Positions 36,922 to 46,108 of a DNA stretch of 64,000 nt are shown here, piece after piece; position 1 is the first letter of the stretch, and each line of letters opens with the position of its first letter. The DNA lies in contig NZ_LT732535.1 of assembly GCF_900156915.1 (NCBI RefSeq), forward strand, positions 827,480 through 891,479, read 5' to 3'. The notes beneath the pieces are model-generated. The model worked only from the letters and a program-made list of their open reading frames with translations. It ran no database searches and was not told where the DNA came from. Origin of the DNA: Sediminibacillus massiliensis. GTDB lineage: Bacteria > Bacillota > Bacilli > Bacillales > Amphibacillaceae. Both the position numbers and the translations under genes were made by a program.

Positions 36922-38121
36922 TCAATTCAAGCGTGTCCTGCCGCCTTTTGCCATATTAAATTTTGACTGATTTTCCGTTGAGTCCATTTGATCTGGCTCT
37001 TTGGAAATACGATGCTCTTTTGCTCTGACATGGCGGGCGATATTGTTCAATATACCTACCGAAATCATTAGCTGCAACAAGGACGACCCGCCATAACTTA
37101 CAAAAGGAAGAGTCACACCGGTTATAGGTAGTAAACCGCTCATAGCTCCAAGATTGATAAAAGACTGGATGCCAATCATAGAAGAAATTCCGATGGCAAC
37201 CAAAGAGCCAAAACTATCGTCACAAATGCGAGCAATATAAAAGCCTCTCAGCACAATTGTGGCCAACAGTCCGATCACAATAATCACACCAATAAAGCCC
37301 AGTTCTTCCGCTATGACAGCCATTATGAAATCGGTATGAGGCTCAGGCAAATAACCAAGCTTCTGAACACCTTGTCCCAACCCTTCACCGGTTATACCGC
37401 CTGTACCTATGGCAAGATATGATTGGATTAAATGGTAACCTGCTAAATCGGGGTCTTCAAATGGCTTATATGCACCAGTGAACCTTGATATTCTTTCAGT
37501 TGTCACCATCTGAGTAGCAGCCAATCCAACCAGGCCTATTCCGGTTGCCGCCAGTATGGCTAAATGCTTAAACCGGATACCAGAACTGAATATTACTGAA
37601 CAGGCAATCAAAAATACTACCGCGGCAGTACCTATGTCAGGCTGTAATACAATCAAGCCAACAATTATCCCGGTAAGAATCAACGGGGGCAATACAGCCT
37701 TGTTAAAATCATCAATATATTTTTGCTTTTTCGAATAAACAGATGCAAGATACAGAATCAAGCCTATTTTCACAAATTCGGCAGGTTGAATTCTTAGCGA
37801 TCCGATCTGCAGCCAGGATTGAGCATTGTTTGTTGCCACACCAAATAACTTTACAACAAGCAGTAAACCGACCATCCCGATAACTATTAGCTTTACAAGC
37901 CTGGCATAGTGGCGGTAGGCAAACATACTGAAAAAAACATACAGGAATAAACCTAGAGCGAACCACTGCAATTGCTTTATAAGGAAGTAATTACTAGGCA
38001 CATCATATGTAACTACGGCCACAACCATACTCGCACTATATACCATCACAATTCCAAAACAAGTCAGGAGTAACGGAGATATAAAAAGCGTAAAATCAAA
38101 ATCTTTCCATTTATGTTTCAA
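36922..38121 (-). CDS. ftsW: Peptidoglycan polymerase FtsW (SEDS family)
   Basis: Glycosyltransferase that polymerises lipid II at the septum with PBP2B. 399 residues, about ten helices. The SEDS signatures LQIGSLRIQPAEFVKIG, LVLQPDIGTA-like (IVLQPDIGTAAVV), the large loop around ERISRFTGAYKPFEDP and GVTLPFVSYGGSS are present. It occupies the ylaO position of B. subtilis, so it is called FtsW, not RodA or SpoVE; SpoVE would be expected downstream of murD. Confidence 0.93.
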   Translation of the reverse strand: MKHKWKDFDFTLFISPLLLTCFGIVMVYSASMVVAVVTYDVPSNYFLIKQLQWFALGLFLYVFFSMFAYRHYARLVKLIVIGMVGLLLVVKLFGVATNNAQSWLQIGSLRIQPAEFVKIGLILYLASVYSKKQKYIDDFNKAVLPPLILTGIIVGLIVLQPDIGTAAVVFLIACSVIFSSGIRFKHLAILAATGIGLVGLAATQMVTTERISRFTGAYKPFEDPDLAGYHLIQSYLAIGTGGITGEGLGQGVQKLGYLPEPHTDFIMAVIAEELGFIGVIIVIGLLATIVLRGFYIARICDDSFGSLVAIGISSMIGIQSFINLGAMSGLLPITGVTLPFVSYGGSSLLQLMISVGILNNIARHVRAKEHRISKEPDQMDSTENQSKFNMAKGGRTRLN

Positions 38122-38233
38122 TGAAATTACTCCTTATTCATATTCTACTAATACGGTAAGAAGGCTGCTCCCTGCTTTCTGCTACCAACACTCCGTAAAT
38201 TTTCTATTCAGTTAGTGTAATGATCTTTTTTTC

Positions 38234-38270
38234 AAAAAAACCTCGCCGGAAATGCTGGCAAGGATTTTTG
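38234..38270 (-). terminator. Terminator after ylaN
   Basis: Minus strand stem CCTTGCC/GGCGAGG (with wobble) followed by TTTTTTT. Confidence 0.75.
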
Positions 38271-38304
38271 TTTCTATCTTTATAGAGTATTGCCCAAAAT
38301 CACC

Positions 38305-38586
38305 TTAGGAACTTTGAGCAGCTTCATGTAAGACATTCAACTGTCTTTCCAAGTTCTCAAGAAGTGCTTTGCCATCTTCCTCTTTGACTAAATTTAGCCT
38401 AACCGCAAAATCAATTTCCCGGGACAAGCCGAACATTTGTGTATCTAATACCTCTTCATACAAAGGGCACTGCGGCATAGTCAAGTTATCCATCTGTACT
38501 TTAATTAACTTTAGAATTTTATTTGCATCAGCCTCAAGAAGGGCATAGGCTTTATCACGGTTACTAACAGCCACTTCAGGTATCAC
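38305..38586 (-). CDS. ylaN: YlaN family iron-responsive protein
   Basis: 93-residue protein; the core [20 protein letters not shown] and [17 protein letters not shown] are nearly invariant in the family. YlaN has been reported to bind iron and act on Fur in Bacillus and Staphylococcus and is essential under iron limitation. The start is GTG 38586, five bases after GGAGGGG, giving the exact B. subtilis length; the long upstream extension to 38706 is not conserved. Confidence 0.93.
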   Translation of the reverse strand: MIPEVAVSNRDKAYALLEADANKILKLIKVQMDNLTMPQCPLYEEVLDTQMFGLSREIDFAVRLNLVKEEDGKALLENLERQLNVLHEAAQSS

Positions 38587-38751
38587 TAAATCCCCTCCGA
38601 TAAACAGACTTTCTTCTATTAATATTAGCCTGTATAGCTTGAAATTGCAAGGTAAGAAAGCAAATATTAAAGAAAACTTGGTAAAACAAATCACTTGGCC
38701 CACCACTCTTGAAGTCGCCTTTGAACTAACAAGAGCACTTGGATAGCCTGC

Positions 38752-39684
38752 CTAGTATATAGATAGATCTCCCTGTTTCGTTATATACTCCAGCAACTTC
38801 AGCCCAGCCACGCTATTACCCTTTTCATCCAATGCTGGACCAAATACGGCAATACCGCCATAATGTTTGACACTGCACATGATAGCTCCGGAAACACCAC
38901 TTTTTGCAGGTATCCCTATCTTGATGGCAAACTCTCCTGAAGCATCGTACATCCCGCAAGTCACCATAAATGATTTACATATTCTCGCCAAATTTCTGGG
39001 AATGATCGGTCTTAAGGTTTCAAGGTCGTAACCATCATTAGCGAATACTGCGCCAAGTCTGGCTAACTGCTTAATATTCATCTCTATCGAGCACTGCTTA
39101 GTGTACGCATCTAAAACGTCTTCCACCTCCCCATTTATTACTCCATGTTGCTTCATGAAATAGCATAAAGACCTGTTCAAGAATGCTGATTGGAATTCTG
39201 ATTCGGCTACTTGTTGATTGAAGTGGATAGTTTTATCACTCGTCAAATCATGTATGAAACTTAAAATACGACCAACTTTCTCATCCGGTGTATTACCCTG
39301 AATTAAATCCGTCACTGCCAAAGCTCCGGCATTTATCATCGGATTCAATGGTTTCGACGGCTTGGAGGTTTCCAACTTAACAATAGAATGAAAGGGATCG
39401 CCACTCGGCTCCATTCCGACATGGGAAAAAACTCTCTCTTCTCCATTGTCCAGCAATGCCAGAGCAAGCGCGATCACTTTCGAAACACTTTGTAAAGTAA
39501 ATAAATGATCTGCCTTTCCTGCATATACAGTCTGCCCGCTGACTCTGTGAATGCCGACCGCCAAATGTCTAGGGTCCTGTGAGGCCAGTGCAGGAATATA
39601 ATCGGCCACCTTTCCTATTTCGGCGATATCTTTTACATGAAGTAACCAATCCTCCAACAGTTCTTTCGACATTTCTCTTTCCAT
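38752..39684 (-). CDS. glsA: Glutaminase
   Basis: Serine-dependent glutaminase of the beta-lactamase-like fold, converting glutamine to glutamate and ammonia. 310 residues. Active-site SVSK (66-69) in LQSVSKV, with PLNPMINAGALAV and the late AKSGVSGAIM motif. Position matches B. subtilis ylaM (glsA2). ATG has AAGGGGG upstream. Confidence 0.95.
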   Translation of the reverse strand: MEREMSKELLEDWLLHVKDIAEIGKVADYIPALASQDPRHLAVGIHRVSGQTVYAGKADHLFTLQSVSKVIALALALLDNGEERVFSHVGMEPSGDPFHSIVKLETSKPSKPLNPMINAGALAVTDLIQGNTPDEKVGRILSFIHDLTSDKTIHFNQQVAESEFQSAFLNRSLCYFMKQHGVINGEVEDVLDAYTKQCSIEMNIKQLARLGAVFANDGYDLETLRPIIPRNLARICKSFMVTCGMYDASGEFAIKIGIPAKSGVSGAIMCSVKHYGGIAVFGPALDEKGNSVAGLKLLEYITKQGDLSIY

Positions 39685-39774
39685 TGTGACCCCCTTAGTG
39701 AAATTAATTAAAATGTTTGCTATGCTAATATTGATTAATAGATAAAATTAATATTTTGAAAGGCGGTAAATACA

Positions 39775-40272
39775 TTGATCATTCAACTAACAGGCAAGGT
39801 AAAATATCCATTGACTTTAGATCCGACTGTCTGGATTTTCGATGACAGAAAAGTAACGTTTGAGCAGGCATTCGAATCTAAGGATGTTGTTTCTGAAATA
39901 GATGAAGGAAAGGAATTAAAGAAAGCTTCAGAGCGCTGGAATCAGGAAATCTATCAACAAAGAGTCAAGCCACCGGTAAATAAAAGTATTAACCGTTATC
40001 AAAAAGAGCAAATCCTGAATGGTACCTTTTTGATGCCGATATACGATTTTATCGCCACTTCGGAAATAAACGAGGAAGCAGAACAAGCCAAGTTGATTTT
40101 AATGAATGAAGAAAGCATCAGTATTTCTATAAACCAATTGGAAAACGCATACTTGTTGTTTGCCGAGAACGGAAAACCTGTCAAAGAGAATGGCCCGGTC
40201 CATCTCTTTTTTCGAGACGGATCAAATCGGGAAGAACCAATCCAAGGTATTACCAAAATAATTGTCGAGTAA
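39775..40272 (+). CDS. ylaL: YlaL-like peptidyl-prolyl cis-trans isomerase-annotated protein
   Basis: 165-residue soluble protein without signal peptide. TLDPTVWIFDDRKV and a long helical middle are seen; no isomerase active site can be recognised, so the database label often given to this family is not supported here. TTG start with AAAGGCGG upstream. Divergent from glsA, upstream of ylaJ, in the ylaL position. Confidence 0.8.
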   Translation: MIIQLTGKVKYPLTLDPTVWIFDDRKVTFEQAFESKDVVSEIDEGKELKKASERWNQEIYQQRVKPPVNKSINRYQKEQILNGTFLMPIYDFIATSEINEEAEQAKLILMNEESISISINQLENAYLLFAENGKPVKENGPVHLFFRDGSNREEPIQGITKIIVE

Positions 40273-40384
40273 TTGCATTTTGTCCTTAACACGGAAAAGA
40301 AATACATAAAAGTTGCCATACATGTTATTCTCCCTTTTGCCAATAATATCGAGTATAACCTTGATATTGAAAAGGAGGAGTATC

Positions 40385-40987
40385 ATGAAAGGCATTCGTT
40401 TCTTTAGCTTTTGTACAATTTCTTTGATTCTTGTCATGACTGGATGCCAGCAGGAGGAAAGCCTGCCGGAACAAGAGAACCAAAATCCGACCATCCAAGT
40501 GAAAGATTCAGATCCAAATAACCAGGAACGGGAAAATTACTCAAATGAGGAAATAGCTGACCACTTAGCCAACCTCGCATCAGAGGTACCGAATGTAAAT
40601 GATGCAGCATCCGTAGTAGCCGGACCTTATGCGGTAGTCGGAATCGATGTTGATAAGGACTTAGACAGATCTCGGGTGGGAACAATCAAATATTCTGTTG
40701 CAGAAGCGCTTTATCATGATCCTTACGGAAAAACAGCAGTAGTCGTAGCGGATGCTGATGGGGCAGAGCGGATAAGAATGATGGCAGACAAGGTAGCACA
40801 AGGCCACCCAATCCAAGGAATTGTTGATGAGTTATCTGCCATAGTAGGCAGATATATGCCAGAATTCCCTATAAATGAAGATCAGCCACAGGAACCTGAT
40901 CAAAATAAACAAATAACCCCTCAACAAGACGAAAAAGAATTGGAAAATATCGAAAACGATCAATCAAAAAATCAAATGAATAACTAA
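40385..40987 (+). CDS. ylaJ: YhcN/YlaJ family sporulation lipoprotein
   Basis: 200-residue lipoprotein: signal peptide with lipobox MTGC (near residue 20), acidic linker, then a YhcN/YlaJ domain (IADHLANLASEVPNVNDAASVV ... YAVVGIDVDKDLDRSRVGTIKYSVAEAL) and an Asn/Gln-rich tail. Relatives are spore-associated lipoproteins. AAAGGAGGAG is six bases before ATG 40385; the longer frame from 40313 crosses that site and is rejected. Confidence 0.9.
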   Translation: MKGIRFFSFCTISLILVMTGCQQEESLPEQENQNPTIQVKDSDPNNQERENYSNEEIADHLANLASEVPNVNDAASVVAGPYAVVGIDVDKDLDRSRVGTIKYSVAEALYHDPYGKTAVVVADADGAERIRMMADKVAQGHPIQGIVDELSAIVGRYMPEFPINEDQPQEPDQNKQITPQQDEKELENIENDQSKNQMNN

Positions 40988-40995
40988 TTGTATGC

Positions 40996-41035
40996 ACTGC
41001 CCGGTTGTACAGGCTATACCGGGCAGTCCTTTTTG
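40996..41035 (+). terminator. Terminator of ylaJ
   Basis: Stem ACTGCCCGG/CCGGGCAGT followed by CCTTTTTGT. Confidence 0.85.
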
Positions 41036-41200
41036 TATGTTCTGTTATTTCTTCTAAATCTATCGAGAAATTGATAACTAACAAGTTCGTCCGAAATCTC
41101 CCGGCATTTATGAAATGAAAAAGAAGTTTATATGGACTAGGAGAACACTTGCTTCTATGTTAGTATGGATAAAAAGGGTTGCTAAAAGAGGTGAATGAAC

Positions 41201-41404
41201 TTGAGAGTAAAATGTGTGCTATGTGATACAGTTGAGAAGATTGATAGTAACTCCTTGCAGGCAAAACGGTTGAGAAATCGCAGAATCCATATGTACTTAT
41301 GTCAGACATGCGACAAAAGAATCGAAGTGAACACTAAAAAAAGACATGAGACAGGTAACTTCAAGTTATACAAAAAGAAGAAACAGAGTAACAGTTTGAT
41401 ATAA
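41201..41404 (+). CDS. ylaI: YlaI family protein (DUF2197), probable zinc ribbon
   Basis: 67-residue protein with cysteine pairs CVLC (residues 5-8) and CQTC (near 35-38), consistent with a zinc ribbon. AKRLRNRRIHMYLC is the family core. TTG 41201 gives MRVKCVLCD, as in B. subtilis YlaI, and is 6 bases after GAGGTGA; the ATG at 41195 abuts the ribosome site. Function unknown. Confidence 0.87.
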   Translation: MRVKCVLCDTVEKIDSNSLQAKRLRNRRIHMYLCQTCDKRIEVNTKKRHETGNFKLYKKKKQSNSLI

Positions 41405-41409
41405 AGACA

Positions 41410-41443
41410 AAAAAGGCTCCCTTTTAAGAAGGAAGCCTTTTTA
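41410..41443. terminator. Bidirectional terminator between ylaI and ylaH
   Basis: Stem AAAGGCT(C)CCTT/AAGG(A)AGCCTTT with A and T runs on either flank. Confidence 0.8.
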
Positions 41444-41782
41444 TGTATTTCTTTGTTTCCGTTCTTGATACAACCTGAACCTGTATGTGCCCAAAACCAA
41501 GACTATAATGATCAAACACTCGGCCATCGGCAATTTCAATCCCAAAATGGCAATCACGAAGGCACCGATAAGCAAGACGATATATACTACCACTGATTTC
41601 AATACAGGCAACTTTCTTGCAAAACCAAGTTTAAAACTGGCAGCAAGCAATATTGCGATTGTTATATATAATAGAAAAAAACCCAGTAAGAGGTTGTCTT
41701 CTCCATTGGCGACTGTATTGAATAAAAAATCAACCACAGGGAGATTATTGCCAATATCTATTGATCCACTGTTCCCTTCCAA
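41441..41782 (-). CDS. ylaH: YlaH-like membrane protein
   Basis: 113-residue protein with three membrane helices (about 32-55, 64-82 and 84-100) and a basic C-terminus (YRFRLYQERKQRN). TTG 41782 is chosen, four bases after GAGAGGTGGAA; the longer frame passes through that site. Position between ylaI and ylaF supports YlaH. Function unknown. Confidence 0.8.
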   Translation of the reverse strand: MEGNSGSIDIGNNLPVVDFLFNTVANGEDNLLLGFFLLYITIAILLAASFKLGFARKLPVLKSVVVYIVLLIGAFVIAILGLKLPMAECLIIIVLVLGTYRFRLYQERKQRNT

Positions 41783-41918
41783 AGTTCCACCTCTCAATCC
41801 TTTCCATTCCAATAACTATCATACTAAAACTTTTAAACAGGCGCTACCTTTTATTTATAGGGTTTAACACAAAGCCAAAATTCCGTTATAATACATTTAG
41901 AGAAGAAGAGGTGAAACA

Positions 41919-42098
41919 ATGAAAAAAATTCAATTTCCTATGCTTGTTTTGGCAATGCTTGTCATTTTCTCTTTCTTGGCCGTCGGGGTTGCCATTGGTT
42001 TCCGAAATTACTGGTTAACGGCGTTCTTCTTTTTCATGGGATTTGCCATCATGGGATACGGTCTTTCCTTAAAAAGAAAGAAACAGTTCAACAGTTAA
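41919..42098 (+). CDS. ylaF: YlaF-like two-helix membrane protein (DUF5325)
   Basis: 59-residue protein MKKIQFPML... with two membrane helices separated by FRNYW and a basic C-terminal tail (KRKKQ). GAGGTGA five bases before the ATG. It stands where B. subtilis has ylaF, but the next gene there, typA, is absent. Read directly from the nucleotide sequence. Function unknown. Confidence 0.82.
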   Translation: MKKIQFPMLVLAMLVIFSFLAVGVAIGFRNYWLTAFFFFMGFAIMGYGLSLKRKKQFNS

Positions 42099-42108
42099 TT
42101 CTTCATTT

Positions 42109-42144
42109 AAAAACAGCCCATCCGTTTCGGAATGGGCCGTTTTT
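42109..42144. terminator. Bidirectional terminator between ylaF and suhB
   Basis: AAACAGCCCAT/ATGGGCCGTTT stem with T tracts on both strands; it touches the suhB stop. Confidence 0.85.
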
Positions 42145-42953
42145 CATTCACCCTTTAAGCGGACATATTGGGTGGTTACAGTTTCATGGATACGTTTGTT
42201 TCCTGAAAAGATCGTATTTACGTTAAGCAAATCCAATGGCTGGCCGTCTGCTTTTGTAGTTAAGCCTCCAACCTCATTAACAATCACCATTCCAGCCGCA
42301 AAATCCCACGGGGCCAATTTCATGGTTAAATATCCATCCACAACCCCTTCGGCAACATAAGCCAGCTCAAGTGCTGCAGAACCATACGAACGGGTTCCCC
42401 TCACCTTTCTGACTAGGTCTTGAATCCCTTTTTCGTCTACTCGCTTATTTTCGCAAGACCAGTGACTGTTAATCACTAGAATAGACTCTTCCAGAACAAG
42501 TTCATTTTTCAGTTCAGGTATTTTTTGTCCGTTTTTGAAAGCACCCTCGCCTTTTTCTGCACTATACAGAATATCGTTCATCACATCATAAATAAAGCCT
42601 ATCTCTCCAATGCCATCATGGTAGATACCGATGGATATTGCGAAATTTCTTTTTTGATGCACAAAATTCATGGTGCCATCTATCGGATCAATTATCCAAA
42701 CTGTCCCCTTATCGGACTCCAGATCGTCACCATAGCCTTCTTCACTAACTATATAATGATCCGGATAAGTGCTCCTGATTTTTTGTGTGAAAAATTTCTC
42801 CGTATTTTGGTCCATTTGTGTTACCAAGTCATTTGCGTTCGACTTTGTATTAATTTTCAACGGTTCGTCAATCGTTTCACGTATATTTTTGCCAGCTTCG
42901 AGTATCCACTCTTTTGCTGTTTGAAATACTTCTTTCCTGATTCTAAGCTCCAT
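42144..42953 (-). CDS. suhB: Inositol monophosphatase family protein (SuhB/YktC)
   Basis: Mg-dependent, Li-sensitive phosphatase fold. 269 residues. Metal-binding motifs are EEGYG (near 70), WIIDPIDGTMNF (near 87) and APWDFAAGMVIVNEVGG near the C-terminus. B. subtilis YktC dephosphorylates inositol phosphate and NADP; the true substrate here is open. The ATG at 42953 (MELRIRK) is preferred over 42983, since GAGGGTG lies just upstream of it. Confidence 0.92.
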   Translation of the reverse strand: MELRIRKEVFQTAKEWILEAGKNIRETIDEPLKINTKSNANDLVTQMDQNTEKFFTQKIRSTYPDHYIVSEEGYGDDLESDKGTVWIIDPIDGTMNFVHQKRNFAISIGIYHDGIGEIGFIYDVMNDILYSAEKGEGAFKNGQKIPELKNELVLEESILVINSHWSCENKRVDEKGIQDLVRKVRGTRSYGSAALELAYVAEGVVDGYLTMKLAPWDFAAGMVIVNEVGGLTTKADGQPLDLLNVNTIFSGNKRIHETVTTQYVRLKGE

Positions 42954-43104
42954 ATTCACACCCTCTTCCCATTTACCATCCATACTACCAGATTAACAAG
43001 ACGTATGCATGAAGTATAACCTTGTAGATAATAAATAATGTAAGTATTATTAATCTCTAAAGGTGATTTTGTCGATTCCAACCAGCATGAAAAAAAAACG
43101 ATAA

Positions 43105-43133
43105 GAAAAAAGAACGAGCATTTCTGCTCATTC
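43105..43133 (-). terminator. Terminator after ykzI
   Basis: Minus-strand stem GAATGAGCA/TGCTCGTTC followed by TTTTTTC. Confidence 0.82.
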
Positions 43134-43135
43134 TA

Positions 43136-43321
43136 TTAAGAAAGTTCGTATAATTGCTCTCTTAATTCATTCAGCCTATGTTTCGTACGTTCGATTTCCT
43201 GCTGGTCATTTTCTTGTAATGCATCATGTAATGTCACTAGTTCATAATCGATTTCCATCCGGATTCCTGGTATTTTTTCTTGGGCCTCTCTTTGCTTTAA
43301 AGCTTCCATTACGTATTTCAT
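43136..43321 (-). CDS. ykzI: YkzI-like small helical protein
   Basis: 61-residue charged protein, predicted to be two helices (MKYVMEALKQREAQE and RTKHRLNELREQLYEL). Position between suhB (yktC) and yktB fits B. subtilis ykzI. The ATG at 43321 is chosen; the GTG at 43330 is too near AAAAGGAA. Function unknown; the gene name rests mostly on synteny. Confidence 0.7.
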   Translation of the reverse strand: MKYVMEALKQREAQEKIPGIRMEIDYELVTLHDALQENDQQEIERTKHRLNELREQLYELS

Positions 43322-43498
43322 CCGTATCACTTCCTTTTGTTATTGTTATATAGAGGCGTCATTCTTTGATTCATCATGTTAATTTTTTTATACCCCGGTC
43401 CCTTATAAGTTAAACACTGGGCAATTCCGTTTAACTGAAAGATTGCCTATGTTAAAATAAGTTATACAATTTGTCGAAACATGGAAGGAAGATGAAAT

Positions 43499-44116
43499 TT
43501 GACTTTTACAGGATTCGAGACGAAAGACTTCGATACTTTTCAAATTGATGGTCTTGATGCCAGAATGGAAGCTATTCAATCCAGAATTCAGCCGAAGTTC
43601 CAGGAATTAGGGGCAGAGTTGACCGAGTATCTTACAGAACAACTAAATAATGAGATGTTCTTGCATATCGCAAAACACGCTAGACGATCTGTCAATCCCC
43701 CTAATGATACTTGGCTTGCAATAGCAGGCAACAAGAGAGGATATAAAAAGCACCCCCATTTTCAAGTGGGACTGTTCGATGATCATGTTTTCATCTGGCT
43801 TGCCTTGATATATGAACTCCCTGAAAAGAAAGAAATCGCAGAATTATATCTACAAGAAATGAATGAGTTTAAAAACCTTCCGGATGATTTTGTTGTTTCT
43901 ATGGATCATACAAAAAAAGATGCCTTTAAAACTGCAGATTTAACAGAAAATCATCTTAAACGATTCAGGGATATTAAAAAAGCAGAATTTCTAGTCGGAA
44001 GACAAATAGGCGCTGAAAAAACAGCGGCAATGGATGCTGAAGATTTCATCGCACTTACCAAGCAAACTTTTGAAAAGCTAATTCCTTATTATAAATTGGC
44101 TGTTTCAGAAAAATAG
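43499..44116 (+). CDS. yktB: UPF0637/DUF1054 family protein YktB
   Basis: 205-residue soluble protein of unknown function; the opening FETKDFDTFQIDGLDARM and the segment HAKHARRSVNPPNDTW-like (IAKHARRSVNPPNDTWLAI) and KKHPHFQVGLFDDHVFIWLA are hallmarks of the family. TTG start with GGAAGGAAG about nine bases upstream. Convergent with yktA. Confidence 0.9.
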   Translation: MTFTGFETKDFDTFQIDGLDARMEAIQSRIQPKFQELGAELTEYLTEQLNNEMFLHIAKHARRSVNPPNDTWLAIAGNKRGYKKHPHFQVGLFDDHVFIWLALIYELPEKKEIAELYLQEMNEFKNLPDDFVVSMDHTKKDAFKTADLTENHLKRFRDIKKAEFLVGRQIGAEKTAAMDAEDFIALTKQTFEKLIPYYKLAVSEK

Positions 44117-44122
44117 CAGTTA

Positions 44123-44180
44123 AAAAACCGTTTGAAGCTCGGAGGTCGATACCCTCTTTATAGTCTTCAAACGGTTTTTT
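44123..44180. terminator. Bidirectional terminator between yktB and yktA
   Basis: Outer stem AAAACCGTTTGAAG/CTTCAAACGGTTTT with an inner GAGG/CCTC pairing. Confidence 0.88.
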
Positions 44181-44181
44181 C

Positions 44182-44451
44182 CTACATCTGCACTTTTTCT
44201 CCATTGTTTAGTTGTTTTGCTTTTTGAATAGTCCTGTAACATGAATATCCAGATTCTCTCTCAAATTTGTTGCATAATTGCTTTTCTTCGCTTTTTGAAG
44301 GAACTATTTGTTTGAAACGCGTATAAGCAATCATGATATCCTGGCTTCCCACTCCTGATTCATATGCTTTTTCAACTAAAGAATAGAAATTTACTACATC
44401 AATAATCTCCTGCTTAGACCAAGACTCATCAATTGGATAGCTATAATTCAT
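44182..44451 (-). CDS. yktA: UPF0223 family protein YktA
   Basis: 89-residue helical protein; SWSKQEIIDVVNFYSLVEKAYE, FKQIVPSKSEEKQLCNKFE and SGYSCYRTIQKAK are the family pattern. Unknown function. Next to yktB and speA as in B. subtilis. Confidence 0.9.
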   Translation of the reverse strand: MNYSYPIDESWSKQEIIDVVNFYSLVEKAYESGVGSQDIMIAYTRFKQIVPSKSEEKQLCNKFERESGYSCYRTIQKAKQLNNGEKVQM

Positions 44452-44630
44452 CGAATTACCCCTTTACTATTTACATTATTTAATCCCTTGCTGTATATTT
44501 TAATTTTATTTTATCCTATCATGCCATTAATCCATTTTGCTAAAATTAGCTATTCATGTTACTGTTTGCTATAATTTCATTTGCATATCCAACAAGATTT
44601 TTTGCTTAATTCTTTATAAGAGGTGTAAAC

Positions 44631-46103
44631 ATGTCTTCACAAAAAAATACTCCCCTATTTTCTGGCTTGCTTCATCATACAAACCAGAAACCTATACAAT
44701 TTCATATACCCGGCCATAAAGCAGGCAAAGGCATGAATCCAGATTTCCGCTCTTTCATCGGAGATAACGCGTTATCCATTGATTTGATTAACATTGAACC
44801 ATTGGACGATCTTCATCATCCACAAGGCATGATTAAAGAAGCGCAGGATTTAGCAGCAGATGCTTTCGGAGCAGATTATACTTTTTTTTCTGTCCAAGGA
44901 ACAAGCGGGGCTATCATGACGATGGTATTAAGTGTGTGTGGTCCAGGCGACAAAATAATCGTTCCGAGAAATGTCCATAAATCAGTAACGACTGCCATAA
45001 TATTTTCTGGTGCAACCCCTATTTTCATTCATCCAGAACTAGATAAGGAGCTGGGTATCTCTCACGGTATCACACCGACGGCAGTAAACAAAGCACTTCA
45101 CGCCCATCCGGATGCTAAAGCAGTATTGGTTATCAATCCGACATACTTTGGCATAGCAGCTGATTTGAAAGAAATCGTCAAAATTTCCCATTCATTCGAT
45201 GTACCAGTATTAGTAGACGAAGCACACGGTGTTCATATCCACTTCCATGGTGAATTACCCTTGTCAGCCATGCAAGCTGGAGCAGATTTGGCAGCAACAA
45301 GTGTTCATAAACTCGGAGGATCGCTGACACAAAGTTCTGTTTTAAACTTGCGGGAAGGATTAGTCTCACATGAAAAGGTACAAAGCGTATTATCTATGTT
45401 GACCACCACGTCAACATCTTATCTTTTATTGGCTTCTATCGACACTGCCAGGAAACAATTGGCCATAAACGGTAAACAGTCGATTGACCTTGCATTAAAT
45501 TTGGCAGAAACTATTCGCCGCTCAATCAATCGAATTCCTAACCTATATTGTGTAGGCAGAGAAATTCTAGGCAGTGATGCAACATACAGCTACGATCCAA
45601 CAAAGCTTATAATATCTGTTAAGAATCTAGGCCTGACTGGGTACGATGTGGAAGTATGGTTGAGGAAGCATTATCGGATCGAAGTAGAACTTTCCGATAT
45701 GTATAATATACTTTGCATTATAACTCCTGGAGACACCAATGAAGAGGCAAGCCTTTTGGTGGAAGCCTTGGATCAACTGGCTTGGGAAAGAAAGGAATAT
45801 GCCATCCAAAAAAGTATTCCTGTCAAAATTCCGGAAATCCCCTTATTGGCGATGTCGCCTCGAGATGCCTTTTATGCGGAAACAGAAGTAATTCCTTTTC
45901 ATTCTGCAACCGGCAGAATCAGTGCTGAATCGATTATGGTTTATCCGCCTGGCATCCCTATTTTTATCCCTGGGGAAATAATTACGAAAGAAAATATCAT
46001 TTATATTAAAGAGAACCTTGAAGCAGGACTGCCTGTACAGGGATTAGAGGATGAAACACTTAATATGATCCGGGTCATTAAAGAACACAAAGCATTCCGG
46101 TAA
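44631..46103 (+). CDS. speA: Arginine/lysine/ornithine decarboxylase (SpeA type)
   Basis: PLP-dependent fold-type I decarboxylase; in B. subtilis SpeA makes agmatine from arginine, the entry to polyamine synthesis. 490 residues, the short Bacillus form without the N-terminal wing domain. Visible: FHIPGHKAGKG at the start, VDEAHGVHIHFH and the PLP lysine in SVHKLGGSLTQSS near residue 225. In B. subtilis SR1 lies between pdhD and speA; here SR1 is convergent just after speA. Substrate preference is inferred. Confidence 0.92.
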   Translation: MSSQKNTPLFSGLLHHTNQKPIQFHIPGHKAGKGMNPDFRSFIGDNALSIDLINIEPLDDLHHPQGMIKEAQDLAADAFGADYTFFSVQGTSGAIMTMVLSVCGPGDKIIVPRNVHKSVTTAIIFSGATPIFIHPELDKELGISHGITPTAVNKALHAHPDAKAVLVINPTYFGIAADLKEIVKISHSFDVPVLVDEAHGVHIHFHGELPLSAMQAGADLAATSVHKLGGSLTQSSVLNLREGLVSHEKVQSVLSMLTTTSTSYLLLASIDTARKQLAINGKQSIDLALNLAETIRRSINRIPNLYCVGREILGSDATYSYDPTKLIISVKNLGLTGYDVEVWLRKHYRIEVELSDMYNILCIITPGDTNEEASLLVEALDQLAWERKEYAIQKSIPVKIPEIPLLAMSPRDAFYAETEVIPFHSATGRISAESIMVYPPGIPIFIPGEIITKENIIYIKENLEAGLPVQGLEDETLNMIRVIKEHKAFR

Positions 46104-46108
46104 TGATT

